From: DAOTUB01 sp034437455
GTDB lineage: Bacteria > Chloroflexota > Anaerolineae > B4-G1
Direction: 5' to 3'
Length of the DNA stretch: 22,272 nt
Assembly (NCBI GenBank): GCA_034437455.1
Contig: DAOTUB010000069.1
Span: 1-22,272, forward strand
Shown in pieces: positions 1 through 7,644 of the stretch; positions within the stretch are counted from its first letter, which is position 1, and every line of letters starts with the position of its first letter. The notes below the pieces were generated by a model that saw nothing but the letters and a program-made list of their open reading frames with translations, was not told the DNA's origin and made no database searches. The translations under genes and the position numbers were made by a program.

Positions 1-2
1 GG

Positions 3-92
3 GCCACCATTTTCCTGGCCGACGTTTGGCTCAACTTGACCACTCTCGCTCGGCTGGTGCGGGAAGCGACGGCCGCAACGGGCAACATCTAG
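3..92 (+). CDS. C-terminal tail of an unidentified protein (partial at left edge)
   Basis: Frame 3 is open from the window edge to a TAG at 90-92 and gives 29 residues ending in TAATGNI. The peptide looks like a helical protein tail, with a hydrophobic stretch and alternating Leu and Arg. I do not recognise the family, and the piece is too short to tell a real gene end from chance. The 81 bases between this stop and the nuclease start at 174 hold only small inverted repeats and no clear T-rich terminator. The longer ORF in the neighbouring frame overlaps the GIY-YIG gene and looks like a shadow. Confidence 0.2.
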   Translation, partial: ATIFLADVWLNLTTLARLVREATAATGNI

Positions 93-173
93 CGTTGTCC
101 CTCGACGTATGTCGATCACTGAGCCTCGCCTACCCCTCTACGGGGGCCTACTGCTTCGAAAACCCGAAGAGAG

Positions 174-464
174 ATGGGCACAGTCTATTTGATCCATTTC
201 GACAGACAAATCGGCAATCCCAACACACCCCACGGGCAGGCGCAACACTACCTCGGTTACACCAAAGATCTCGACGTCCGCCTTGCCCGTCACGCCAGTG
301 GCAACGGGGCAAGGCGGATGGAAGTGATCGCTGCTGAGCGAGGGATCGCCTGGCAACTCGCCCGCACCTGGACAGGCGACCGCGCCCTGGAGCGCCGCCT
401 GAAGCATCAAAAGAACGGGCCGCGCTTGTGTCCCATCTGCAACCCGAAGGGACAACCGGAATGA
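174..464 (+). CDS. GIY-YIG family nuclease, small single-domain protein
   Basis: This 96-residue protein matches the compact GIY-YIG endonuclease-like family. The GIY motif is replaced by a VYLIHF-type strand (residues 4-9) and the YIG motif by HYLGYT. An Arg-rich helix follows (DVRLARH, then GARRM), then a helix with ALERRLK that should carry the catalytic Glu, and a C-terminal PRLCPICN signature with two Cys. Members of this group are usually about 90-110 residues, so it looks complete. The ATG at 174 has a purine-rich gaagagag stretch directly before it. The family includes DNA-cleaving enzymes, and small members often sit beside recombinases and other mobile genes, as here. The substrate of this copy is unknown. 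The neighbouring recombinase gene is broken, so the whole patch may be a decaying insertion. Confidence 0.8.
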   Translation: MGTVYLIHFDRQIGNPNTPHGQAQHYLGYTKDLDVRLARHASGNGARRMEVIAAERGIAWQLARTWTGDRALERRLKHQKNGPRLCPICNPKGQPE

Positions 465-478
465 GTGCAATGATCGCG

Positions 479-496
479 GCTTACAATTCTGTAAGC
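479..496. repeat. 7-bp dyad symmetry (possible operator or recombination site)
   Basis: Perfect arms GCTTACA (479-485) and TGTAAGC (490-496) are separated by ATTC. The site lies between the nuclease stop and the strong ribosome-binding site of the small ORF at 531. No T-run follows, so it does not look like a terminator. It could be an operator for the small-ORF/recombinase transcript or part of an attachment site. Neither role can be decided from one copy. Confidence 0.4.
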
Positions 497-530
497 TGCA
501 TCGGTCAGAATATAAGGAGGAGGAAAGAAG

Positions 531-728
531 ATGACTTTTGAGATTACGCCAGAAGCACGTGAAACGTTAGACAGGTGTTACGCTATCATCCTACAAGCCG
601 CAGTTCGACGCCAGGAACGGTTAAAACAACAAAAAGTCGCCAGTGACCAGGTTGATGGGCCGGGAGCACTGGCGACGAGGGCGTTCCCACAACACGTGGG
701 AACTGTCCCCCGTTCTACCACGCAATAG
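531..728 (+). CDS. Small hypothetical protein upstream of the recombinase
   Basis: This is a 65-residue ORF with a very strong Shine-Dalgarno run (aaggaggagg, 514-523) upstream of its ATG. The N-terminal half (about residues 1-35) is a convincing charged amphipathic helix with many Arg, Gln and Lys. The C-terminal half is low in structure-forming residues and overlaps a perfect 7-bp hairpin at 684-702, so the protein may once have ended differently. Small helical proteins like this are often found just ahead of serine recombinase genes, and I infer an accessory role in the same element. No family is recognised. The downstream recombinase ATG is at 807 with its own GGGGGGGAA ribosome-binding site. 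Confidence 0.45.
   Translation: MTFEITPEARETLDRCYAIILQAAVRRQERLKQQKVASDQVDGPGALATRAFPQHVGTVPRSTTQ
684..702. repeat. Perfect 7-bp hairpin inside the small ORF
   Basis: TTCCCAC (684-690) and GTGGGAA (696-702) flank the 5-base loop AACAC. It is followed by a C-run rather than a T-run, so a simple terminator is unlikely. It could be an RNA control element ahead of the recombinase, a recombination half-site, or chance. Confidence 0.3.
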
Positions 729-806
729 TAGATTTGCAAGGCGGTCTCCGCAAAATCGCCCCCGGAGGCCGCTGTTCGGCGGCAGCCTAGTAGCAGGGGG
801 GGAACG

Positions 807-2660
807 ATGAAAAGAGCAGTGCTATACGCCAGAGTTTCGAGCGATGACCGGGTCAAAGACGGGCGCAATCTCGCCGGTCAATTGGAGATGGGCCGGGAAT
901 ATGCCCAGGAGCGTGGATACCGGATCGTTGCAGAACTCGCCGAGGATGATCGGGGAGCATCGGGCGCTGAAATAGACTTGCCACAATTGAACAAGGCCAG
1001 GGCGATGGCCCAATCTGACAAGTTTGACGTGTTTGTTGTCAGAGAAATTGACCGCTTGAGTCGTAACCTTGCCAAGTAACTGGTGGTGGAGGAGGAGTTA
1101 CAAAGTGCTGGTGTATCCATTGAATACGTGTTGAGCGAATATCCCGACATACCAGGGGGGAAATTAAACAAGCACATCAAGGCTTCTATTGCAGAATATG
1201 AACGAGAGAAAATCAAGGAACGTTTAACACGTGGACGACGGTGGAAGGTGAAGGATGGACACGTGCTAGTGCACGGCAGGCCGCCCTGTGGCTACAAACT
1301 GACCGAGGTGGATGGTAAGCGAATGCTGGCGCTTCACGAACCGGAGGCGCCTATAGTGCGTTTGATTTTCCAGTGGTACACAGTGGGAGATGGGGAAAAC
1401 GGCCCCCTATCTTTAGGCGAGATTAAGGATCGGTTGATTGAGATGGGCGTACCCACTTACCAAGATACTCACGGCGGGGGCCGCAAAAAGAAGCGCGGGT
1501 ATGGAGAGTGGATCAAGACGACGGTGGCGCAAATAATGAATAAGAGGCTTACGCCGGGGCGTTTCATTACGGGCGGCGTAACTCGCGCACGGGGAAAAAA
1601 TCCCCGCGAAAAGTGGATTACTGTACAAGTTCCTAACATTGTATCACGCGCAACCTGGGAAGCGGCGCAGAAACGAAAGGCACACAATCGTAAAATGGCA
1701 AAGCGTAACACTCGCAGTGAATACCTCGTTGCTCGTCGGTTGCGCTGTGGCGCGTGTGGCTGCACAATGCACGGCAGCGCCACATCATCCAAGTCGGGGA
1801 GAAGATACAAGTATTATCGTTGCGCGGCGGCGGTGGGACAAATGGCAAATATCAAATGTGACGCTCCATACTATCGCGCCGACAAGGTTGACGGTGTGGT
1901 GTGGAAGTGGGTCAAATCACTCCTGACTGATGAGAAGGCGCTTACTGAGGGATTGCAGGCACGAAAGATGAAACACAAAGCGACCAACAAGCCGTTGCGA
2001 AATGAACAGACCATTATAGATGACCTGCTGGCCGAAAATCGGGCGAAATTGGAGCGGGCGCTTGACGCTTACCTTGAGGGTGATCTACTCCGCGATTTAC
2101 TGATGGAGCGTAGACAGGGATTGCAAAAAACGATTGACGATCTGGAGAAAAGACGGGCAGACCTGGCGACGCTGGTAGAGGCTCAAACCATCACCGATGA
2201 ACAAATTCAAACCATTGTGGAGTTTGCAGAAAAAGTGCGCGGCGCTTTGGAGGTGGCAGACCAGGATTTTGAGACACGGCGGCAACTGATTGACACACTG
2301 GACGTTCAGGTAACACTGGCGATGGAGGAGGGAAAGCGGGTGGTCTATGTGCAATGCAAACTGGGCGAGGGGCCTTTATCCATTGTGTCTGACACCATAA
2401 AGATGCCAAGAACGCGAAACGATTCTAAAACGCCACCCCCAAATTACGTATTACGCTTTACGCATCATTTGACGTACCGATATACGTCCACACGCACAAA
2501 ATGTGCTTCGTCAACCCGTTCTCCGTTCGCCTCCAACCATGCATGTACCAATCCTCGCTCGTCCCACATGGACACCTCGGTGGCAAGCAACCAGATGGTG
2601 CTGTATCCTGCCGTCATCTCCTCCATTTGGAATGCGGCTTCCTGCTCACTCATCAGATAG
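807..2660 (+). pseudogene. Large serine recombinase, broken by an in-frame TAA at 1077-1079
   Basis: Two ORFs in the same frame (807-1079 and 1083-2660) together encode a large serine recombinase. The resolvase domain has YARVSS with catalytic Ser11 and the REIDRLSRN signature near residue 85. A Recombinase domain covers roughly residues 150-290. A zinc ribbon follows with Cys near 314, 317, 339 and 351, then a coiled-coil-rich tail to about residue 540. Between the halves the reading is LAK-stop-LVVEEEL, where homologues typically carry Gln, so a single CAA to TAA change fits. There is no ribosome-binding site before the GTG at 1083, so restart is unlikely. The natural C-terminus should lie near 2440. 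The frame then runs on about 200 bases antisense through the glycosyltransferase gene, which suggests the original stop was lost at a junction. The gene is probably inactive unless the stop is suppressed or is a sequence error. Confidence 0.85.
2444..2464. repeat. Three tandem 7-bp repeats of the form TTACGNN
   Basis: TTACGTA, TTACGCT and TTACGCA follow each other with an exact period of 7, ending one base before the stop complement of the glycosyltransferase gene (2465-2467). The patch lies where the recombinase coding signal fades out and so marks the probable junction between the inserted patch and the host operon. Confidence 0.6.
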
Positions 2661-4162
2661 GACCCATCGGGCGCGCGGTGATTGGTGTAGAGACCCTCGG
2701 CCCAGGCATATTCATCCGCGGGAAAGTAATAGTCGAAGGAATATCGCGCATGGGGTATCTGAAACACGAGTAACTCATCCGGCGTGTGGCGCTCCAACAT
2801 GATAAGCGGAAAATAGCATCTGAAGGGGTATTCTTCGCCACTGGTCTGGCGTGCGGTTGACTCATTGGGTGCGGAATAGTTGGCCACGTGGGCGGCGGCA
2901 GCGCGAAAGTCGGCCTTGAGCACGTTGGTGGCCTGCCGCCAGATATTGTTTCCACTGACAACAAGGACGAGGCCCGCCAGAACTATCGCCACCCCACGGC
3001 CCCAGATCCCAAAATCCGCGAAGGAGGACAATCCCAGAGCAACGAGCAGATAAAAGGCCGGTGCAGCCCAAGAAAGGTAACGATCGGTAAAAAGTGGTTG
3101 TCGCAGCGAGATGAGCCACACAACTAACAACGGAGTTACCAACCAGACCAGCAAGGCGAGGCGATTACTGATCCACCCAGCTCTCCTCTCTGGTGGAAGG
3201 GGATTGGGGAATGGCAGTATGAGAAAGCTCAAAACTCCCCATAAAGCCAGCAGACCCGCAAGCCACATCCCCCAGGACCAGCCCCAACCGGCGATCCCAA
3301 GGCTCCACCCGTTGAGTAAAATCTCGGCCATCTGAGCCAGCGTGTAGGAGGGAAAGCCCGTCTCGCGGGCCTTGAGTGCCAGCGGAGCCTGCCAGAGAAC
3401 CAACGGCAGATAGGGCAAGATCAGAAAGGCCAGGCTGATGAGCGCGCCAACCCACTGCTTGCGCGCTCGGGACCACCAGACAACGTAGAGCAAGATCTGC
3501 ACAAGGATCAGCAGGGCGGCCAGGATGTGAGAGTAAAAAGCAAGAGTAGTGGCGATACTCTGGACAATCCACCAGAGCCAATCCTCTCCATCAACGGCGC
3601 GGCGCAGTGCATACACGATCAATAGAGTCAATGCTGGTACCATCGTATACATTCTCACTTCCTGACTGTACCAGGTCAGGTAGGGGGAGAAGGTGATAAG
3701 GAGCGCGGCAAAGAGGCCCACGTCCGGGTTGAACAGGCGGCGCCCCAGCCCATAGATCAGAGGCACGCCCAGGACCCCAAAGAAGAGCGCGAAAAAGCGC
3801 ATCGCGTACTCGCTCTGGCCGGCAAGCGCGATCCAGCCGCGCAACAGCAGGTAATAGAGCGGACCGTTTTGTCGGATCATGCCGCCAAGTACCTGCGCCA
3901 GGCGGGATAGCATGCTTACTCCAGGCGCTCCGTTCAGAGCCGCCGGTGGGGGAGGGCAGGCACAGGGGGTGTACAGATCTCCTTTCACCTCTGGGGTCAA
4001 CGCGCGGGCGATAAGTTGAGGGAACTCAAAGGCATAGCAGAGCGCGTCTACCTCGTCTCGCCAGAGCGACTGGGTATCGAGGGACGCGGCCCGCACGAAG
4101 AAAGCCGTCAGTGCCAACAGGGCGACCGCGACGAAATAGAAAGAACGCGAATGATCCATCAT
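2465..4162 (-). CDS. GT39/PMT_2-type membrane glycosyltransferase
   Basis: This is a 565-residue polytopic membrane protein of the dolichyl-phosphate-mannose-mannosyltransferase (PMT_2/ArnT-like) type. After an N-terminal membrane helix comes SLWRDE, the usual position of the catalytic acidic pair in the first external loop. It is followed by NGPLYYLLLRGW, the conserved aromatic substrate-side motif. Eight or more further hydrophobic helices follow, then a soluble C-terminal domain from about residue 420. Such enzymes move a sugar from a polyprenyl-phosphate donor to a lipid or protein outside the membrane; the acceptor here is unknown. A Cys/Pro-rich insert near residues 65-80 is unusual. 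The start overlaps the stop of the upstream gene as ATGA, so translation is probably coupled. It is the last gene of a six-gene unit. Its 3' end is overlapped antisense by the run-on recombinase frame. Confidence 0.85.
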   Translation of the reverse strand: MMDHSRSFYFVAVALLALTAFFVRAASLDTQSLWRDEVDALCYAFEFPQLIARALTPEVKGDLYTPCACPPPPAALNGAPGVSMLSRLAQVLGGMIRQNGPLYYLLLRGWIALAGQSEYAMRFFALFFGVLGVPLIYGLGRRLFNPDVGLFAALLITFSPYLTWYSQEVRMYTMVPALTLLIVYALRRAVDGEDWLWWIVQSIATTLAFYSHILAALLILVQILLYVVWWSRARKQWVGALISLAFLILPYLPLVLWQAPLALKARETGFPSYTLAQMAEILLNGWSLGIAGWGWSWGMWLAGLLALWGVLSFLILPFPNPLPPERRAGWISNRLALLVWLVTPLLVVWLISLRQPLFTDRYLSWAAPAFYLLVALGLSSFADFGIWGRGVAIVLAGLVLVVSGNNIWRQATNVLKADFRAAAAHVANYSAPNESTARQTSGEEYPFRCYFPLIMLERHTPDELLVFQIPHARYSFDYYFPADEYAWAEGLYTNHRAPDGSYLMSEQEAAFQMEEMTAGYSTIWLLATEVSMWDERGLVHAWLEANGERVDEAHFVRVDVYRYVK

Positions 4163-4467
4163 TCAACGCGGCGATACCGTTGGACAACGAGGAAAGCAAA
4201 CCCCAAAGCCAACAAAAGCCCCAGGGCAGCCCAGAACAAAGCCGCGCCAGCGCCGATCCAGGAAGGAGGAACATCCGCGGACGTAGCCAAAGGGGTCGGA
4301 GTGTGGAGCGGCGACGCTCCCGTCTCTAGAGCCAACCGGTCGGCGGGTAGGTGAGAAAGGTTGCTCCCGCTGGGGAATACGCCGGGCAACCACAGCACGG
4401 CGACGGCGATGAGTATCACCGCCAGCGCCAGGATAAGCCACAGCCACGGACGACGCCACGGAATCAT
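4159..4467 (-). CDS. Small two-helix membrane protein
   Basis: This 102-residue protein starts at the ATG at 4467 (MIPWRRPW). An earlier in-frame start at 4503 would overlap the kinase gene and is less likely. One hydrophobic helix spans about residues 8-30 and a second about 72-95. Between them lies a loop rich in Ser, Pro and Thr. The C-terminus is basic, ending in QRYRRVE. With Arg before the first helix and after the second, both termini are probably cytoplasmic and the loop external. No family is recognised. It sits 7 bases after the ROK kinase stop and overlaps the glycosyltransferase start by 4 bases, so a role linked to that enzyme is plausible but inferred only from position. Confidence 0.65.
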   Translation of the reverse strand: MIPWRRPWLWLILALAVILIAVAVLWLPGVFPSGSNLSHLPADRLALETGASPLHTPTPLATSADVPPSWIGAGAALFWAALGLLLALGFAFLVVQRYRRVE

Positions 4468-4474
4468 AACCCAA

Positions 4475-5467
4475 TTATAGCGCGATTGTGCCCGCTGCGC
4501 CAATCCGCGTCATGGCCACCGCCGCCGCTCCCAGCACCCCTACCTTGTCCTCCAGCGCGGCCCGCACGATCCGCACCGCTTGCGCCTGCGCGCGAAAGGC
4601 GCGCCGCTCGATGGCGCGCCGTACCGACTCGAAGAGTGGTTCCCCGATTTTCGCCAACCCGCCGCCGATGACGATCATTTGTGGGTTGAACAGGTTGACC
4701 AGGTTGGCCATCCCGATTCCCAGGTAATACATCGCCTCATCCAGGATCTCTTGCGCCTCCACATCTCCCTGTTCGGCAGCATCGGCCACCAGCTTGGCCG
4801 TGATGCGTTCCGGGTCGCCTTCTGCCAGGTCGGCGATCCGCGTCGACACGCCGTGGGCCACGCGCTCTCGGGCCTGGCGCGCGATGGCTGTGCCGGAGGC
4901 CAACGCCTCCAGGCAGCCCCGGTTCCCACAGCCACAAAGCGGGCCGTAGGGTAAAATCGTGATGTGGCCGATCTCGCCCGCCATCCCGCTGTCGCCATGA
5001 TACAGTTCGCCATCCAGTATCAGACCGCCGCCGATGCCGGTGCTGACGGTGACATAGATCATGTGCTCCACGCCTCGCCCGGCGCCAAAGCGATGCTCGC
5101 CCAGCGCCGCCGCGTTGGCGTCGTTCTCCAGAAACGTCGCGATCCCCAGCCCCTCCTCGATCAATCGTTTGAGAGGCACCCGGTCCCAACCGGGCAGATT
5201 GGGCGGCGCCACCACCACGCCCTTCGTGACGTTCAAAGGGCCTGGCGCGCCAACGCCCACCGCCGCCACCTGAGAAGGCGACATCTCTGCCTCTGCCATC
5301 ACCTGCCGCGCACTTGCCAGCATGCGCTCGACGACCGCCTCTTGCCCTGCCTCTGCACGGGTCTCCCGATAGTCGTAGGCGATGACGCTGCCCTCGCTAT
5401 CTGTCAGGGCGGTACCGATCTTGGTGCCGCCCAGGTCAATACCGATAACGGCTCGCTCAAGAGTCAA
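4475..5467 (-). CDS. ROK family sugar kinase (glucokinase type)
   Basis: This 330-residue ROK kinase has all family landmarks. The phosphate-binding loop is DLGGTKIG (11-18). The sugar-binding and catalytic segment is ENDANAAALGE (114-124), with Asp116 as catalytic base. The zinc site consists of His168 in GEIGH and Cys178, Cys180 and Cys185 in CGCGNRGC. It lacks the N-terminal helix-turn-helix of ROK repressors, so it is an enzyme that phosphorylates glucose or a related hexose with ATP in the cytoplasm. The start is TTG at 5467, chosen because TAGGAG lies about 6 bases upstream and because the protein begins at the expected distance before the first beta strand. It follows the DUF3786 gene by 9 bases and precedes a membrane protein by 7. 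N-acetylmannosamine or fructose specificity cannot be excluded. Confidence 0.88.
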   Translation of the reverse strand: MTLERAVIGIDLGGTKIGTALTDSEGSVIAYDYRETRAEAGQEAVVERMLASARQVMAEAEMSPSQVAAVGVGAPGPLNVTKGVVVAPPNLPGWDRVPLKRLIEEGLGIATFLENDANAAALGEHRFGAGRGVEHMIYVTVSTGIGGGLILDGELYHGDSGMAGEIGHITILPYGPLCGCGNRGCLEALASGTAIARQARERVAHGVSTRIADLAEGDPERITAKLVADAAEQGDVEAQEILDEAMYYLGIGMANLVNLFNPQMIVIGGGLAKIGEPLFESVRRAIERRAFRAQAQAVRIVRAALEDKVGVLGAAAVAMTRIGAAGTIAL

Positions 5468-5476
5468 TGGTCGCTC

Positions 5477-6133
5477 CTACCGCGCAGCTTTCAGGATCCT
5501 CCCAACCAGTTGGCTACCGAGGATAGCCAGCCCGTCGGTGGACATGTAATGGGCGGCGCTGTCCTCAAAGAGCACCCGCGCCTGTGAGGGGAACTCGTCG
5601 TCTCCCTCCCAGTACGTCAGGCCCAGCCGCACTCGCGGAAACACAGGGAAGCTGAAGCCTGCATCTCCGAACTCGAATGGCTCGCCCTCCAACGAATCGG
5701 CGGCGCGGCGAAACGCCTCGACGCCGCCTCCCGGTTCGCCCTCTAGTTCACGCACCAACCGAACGCCGGTGTAGCCCTGAAACGCCTGAGTGTAAAACAT
5801 TCCGTCGGGCAACTCGCGGAAACCGATCCAGCGGCCGGAGGGAGTCGTGCCATCGGCGGTGACCAGGTACGTGAGGAGCAGGCTCTTGGTGAAGGAGGAG
5901 GGTTCCTCGCCCGTATCGGCCCGCCGGACGGTGAAATCGTCGCCAGAGATCACATATTCCTGCCAGAAGAAGGTGAGGCGAAAGCTGCCATCGGCATCTT
6001 CCTCACAACCGCTGTACATAACCAGTTTGCTCGGTTTGAGGGTTTGCAGCTTCGCCCGCGCTTCTTTGACCACCGGCGCCAGCTTGTCGAACCATTCTTG
6101 AAGTTGTGGGGTGGGTTTACCTTGCTGTAACAT
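5477..6133 (-). CDS. DUF3786 domain protein
   Basis: This 218-residue protein fits DUF3786. A central GRWIGFRELPDGMFY segment leads into an aromatic AFQGYTG stretch, and the conserved C-terminal part contains FPVFPRV, then YWEGDDEFPSQA, then LFEDSAAHYM. There is no signal peptide or membrane helix, so it should be cytoplasmic. The family has no agreed function to my knowledge; members occur in anaerobes and Chloroflexota. It starts one base after the stop of the 57-aa gene and ends 9 bases before the ROK kinase, so these proteins are co-translated. The N-terminal 45 residues are helical and charged. Confidence 0.75.
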   Translation of the reverse strand: MLQQGKPTPQLQEWFDKLAPVVKEARAKLQTLKPSKLVMYSGCEEDADGSFRLTFFWQEYVISGDDFTVRRADTGEEPSSFTKSLLLTYLVTADGTTPSGRWIGFRELPDGMFYTQAFQGYTGVRLVRELEGEPGGGVEAFRRAADSLEGEPFEFGDAGFSFPVFPRVRLGLTYWEGDDEFPSQARVLFEDSAAHYMSTDGLAILGSQLVGRILKAAR

Positions 6134-6134
6134 G

Positions 6135-6305
6135 CTACTCCATCTCTTGGATTAATTCCAGGAACTCGGTCCATTCCTCGCGGAAAAAGTGCACCGTGAC
6201 GATGCCCAGCTCCAGGTGATAGGTGGTCTCGCCATCTGGCTCCTCGGCCTGCCAGAGGCTAAAGTTTTCGGTTTCGGCCAATACTTGTATCGTGGGGTCT
6301 TGCAT
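6135..6305 (-). CDS. Small acidic conserved hypothetical protein
   Basis: This 56-57-residue acidic protein starts at the ATG at 6305, which has AAGGAG six bases upstream. A start at 6323 would overlap the permease stop as ATGA but has no such site. The sequence reads as a short beta-rich fold (ENFSLWQAEE, then TTYHLELG, then IVTVHFF) ending in a helix (EEWTEFLELI). No cysteines or membrane segments are present. I do not recognise a named family. It is sandwiched between the AI-2E permease and the DUF3786 gene with 14-base and 1-base gaps, so it may be a partner of one of them. Confidence 0.6.
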   Translation of the reverse strand: MQDPTIQVLAETENFSLWQAEEPDGETTYHLELGIVTVHFFREEWTEFLELIQEME

Positions 6306-6319
6306 TTCTTCTCCTTGAA

Positions 6320-7564
6320 TCATGTTGTATTTTCTCCGTCTCGATCTTGAGCGGTGTTCTCAAGATGGCTTGCCGGTGATTCGATCAACTGCCTTCTCCG
6401 CTCTTGCAACCAGCGCCAGATCGTCTCGCGTGCTCGCTCGAGCAACCCTGGCCTGGACGGAGGCGCTTCCTTCTCCTCCAGATCGGCGAATGGGTCGCGA
6501 TCGTAGAGACGGCAAAAGATGTAAAGCCCAATGACGCGCAACGTCGCCAGAACCGGAGCGGCGAGCAACATCCCCAGGATACCGGCCATGCTGCCGCCGA
6601 CGATGATGGCGATCAGCACAAAGACCGGATGCAAATTGAGGCTGCGGCCCAGAACGCGGGGGAGGAGCACGTTCCCCTCGATCTGCTGGATGATGACGTA
6701 CAGCCCGGCGACCAACGCGGCGAACCAAAAATTGCTTAGCGCCAAAAAGTTCGAGTCCTGGAACAGAGCCAGCAAGACCGCCGGCACCGCCGCGATGATC
6801 GGGCCGACGCTGGGGATGAATTCGGTCACTCCGGCGAGCAGCCCCAACGCCCACGCATACGGAAGCCCGATAATCATGCAGACCACGGTCGTGATGGCGA
6901 TCATGAGCAGGCCCATCACCAACTGGCCGCGCAGGAACGCATTCCACACATCCGTGATCTGCTGGCGCAGGCGGATCACGTCGTCGCGGTAGCCGGGCGG
7001 AGCCAGTTGATCCATTTGTTCGACGAGACGGTCGGCATCTCTGAGCAAGTAAAAGGCCACGATCAAGATGAACAGCAGCCAGAATGCCCCCGAAGCCACG
7101 CTGAACACGATGTCGAGCGTACCTTCGGCAACCCGGCCCACAAAAGAGCGCAGCGCCGCGCTCAGCTCACGGAATACCTCGCTCAGGTCCAGCGAATAGC
7201 CCCGCACCTCCAAAGGACGATCAAAGAAGGCTGCTGTCTCACTGATGACCTGGTCGAGGTCGAACTGCAAGGAACGCACGATCCGCTGAATGCTCGGTAC
7301 GGCGGTCACTGGCGCGGCCAAAATCCCCAGCATCGTCACGATCAGAACCAGGAAAACGAGCGTCGTGGCGACTCCTCGCGGGAAGCGGAGGCGCTCGACC
7401 AGGAAATCGACGATGGGATCGAGGATAAAGGCGAGCAGAAACGCGATCACCAGCGGCAGAAGCACGTCGCGAAAGCGGTAGAGCACGAGCGCCAGCAGCA
7501 CCAGAACGATCAGGGCCACGCTGCGCTTGGTAGAATTATTCCAACGCCTGACGGGTTTACTCAT
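6320..7564 (-). CDS. AI-2E family transporter (PF01594-type permease)
   Basis: This 414-residue membrane protein has the typical AI-2E family layout. There are two to three N-terminal helices (residues about 14-85), then a soluble amphipathic region to about 155. The C-terminal helix block holds the family signatures FYLLRDADR, LRGQLVMG, TEFIPSVGPIIAAVPA and EGNVLLPRVLG. The last 60 residues are a charged cytoplasmic tail. Family members have been linked to export of autoinducer-2 or other small molecules and to Na+/H+ exchange; the substrate here is unknown. The ATG at 7564 is preceded by a weak AGGA and by a sigma70-like promoter at 7594-7621, so it is probably the first gene of the six-gene unit running to 2465. 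Confidence 0.88.
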   Translation of the reverse strand: MSKPVRRWNNSTKRSVALIVLVLLALVLYRFRDVLLPLVIAFLLAFILDPIVDFLVERLRFPRGVATTLVFLVLIVTMLGILAAPVTAVPSIQRIVRSLQFDLDQVISETAAFFDRPLEVRGYSLDLSEVFRELSAALRSFVGRVAEGTLDIVFSVASGAFWLLFILIVAFYLLRDADRLVEQMDQLAPPGYRDDVIRLRQQITDVWNAFLRGQLVMGLLMIAITTVVCMIIGLPYAWALGLLAGVTEFIPSVGPIIAAVPAVLLALFQDSNFLALSNFWFAALVAGLYVIIQQIEGNVLLPRVLGRSLNLHPVFVLIAIIVGGSMAGILGMLLAAPVLATLRVIGLYIFCRLYDRDPFADLEEKEAPPSRPGLLERARETIWRWLQERRRQLIESPASHLENTAQDRDGENTT

Positions 7565-7593
7565 CGGATTCTATCCTGTTCTCATCGAGAATT

Positions 7594-7621
7594 ATTATAT
7601 GGTAAACTCGGGGTAACACAA
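7594..7621 (-). promoter_or_regulatory. Sigma70-like promoter for the AI-2E operon
   Basis: On the minus strand, TTGTGT (7616-7621) and TATAAT (7594-7599) are separated by 16 bases. The -10 is a perfect consensus. It lies about 30 bases upstream of the AI-2E start, so the leader would be about 20-25 bases. Confidence 0.65.
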
Positions 7622-7644
7622 GCAAATATGGGCAGCAGATGAAA

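Noticed and set aside
26..337. 103-aa plus-strand ORF at the left edge
   Set aside because: It overlaps the GIY-YIG gene in another frame, has a low-complexity Arg/Ser/Pro composition and no ribosome-binding site.
1077..1079. Recoding of the recombinase stop as selenocysteine or pyrrolysine
   Set aside because: The codon is TAA, not TGA or TAG, and no recoding element is visible; a nonsense mutation or sequence error is simpler.
2383..2399. Near-palindrome GTGTCTGACAC as a REP or transposon end
   Set aside because: It is within recombinase coding sequence, only 11 bp, and occurs once as far as I can see.
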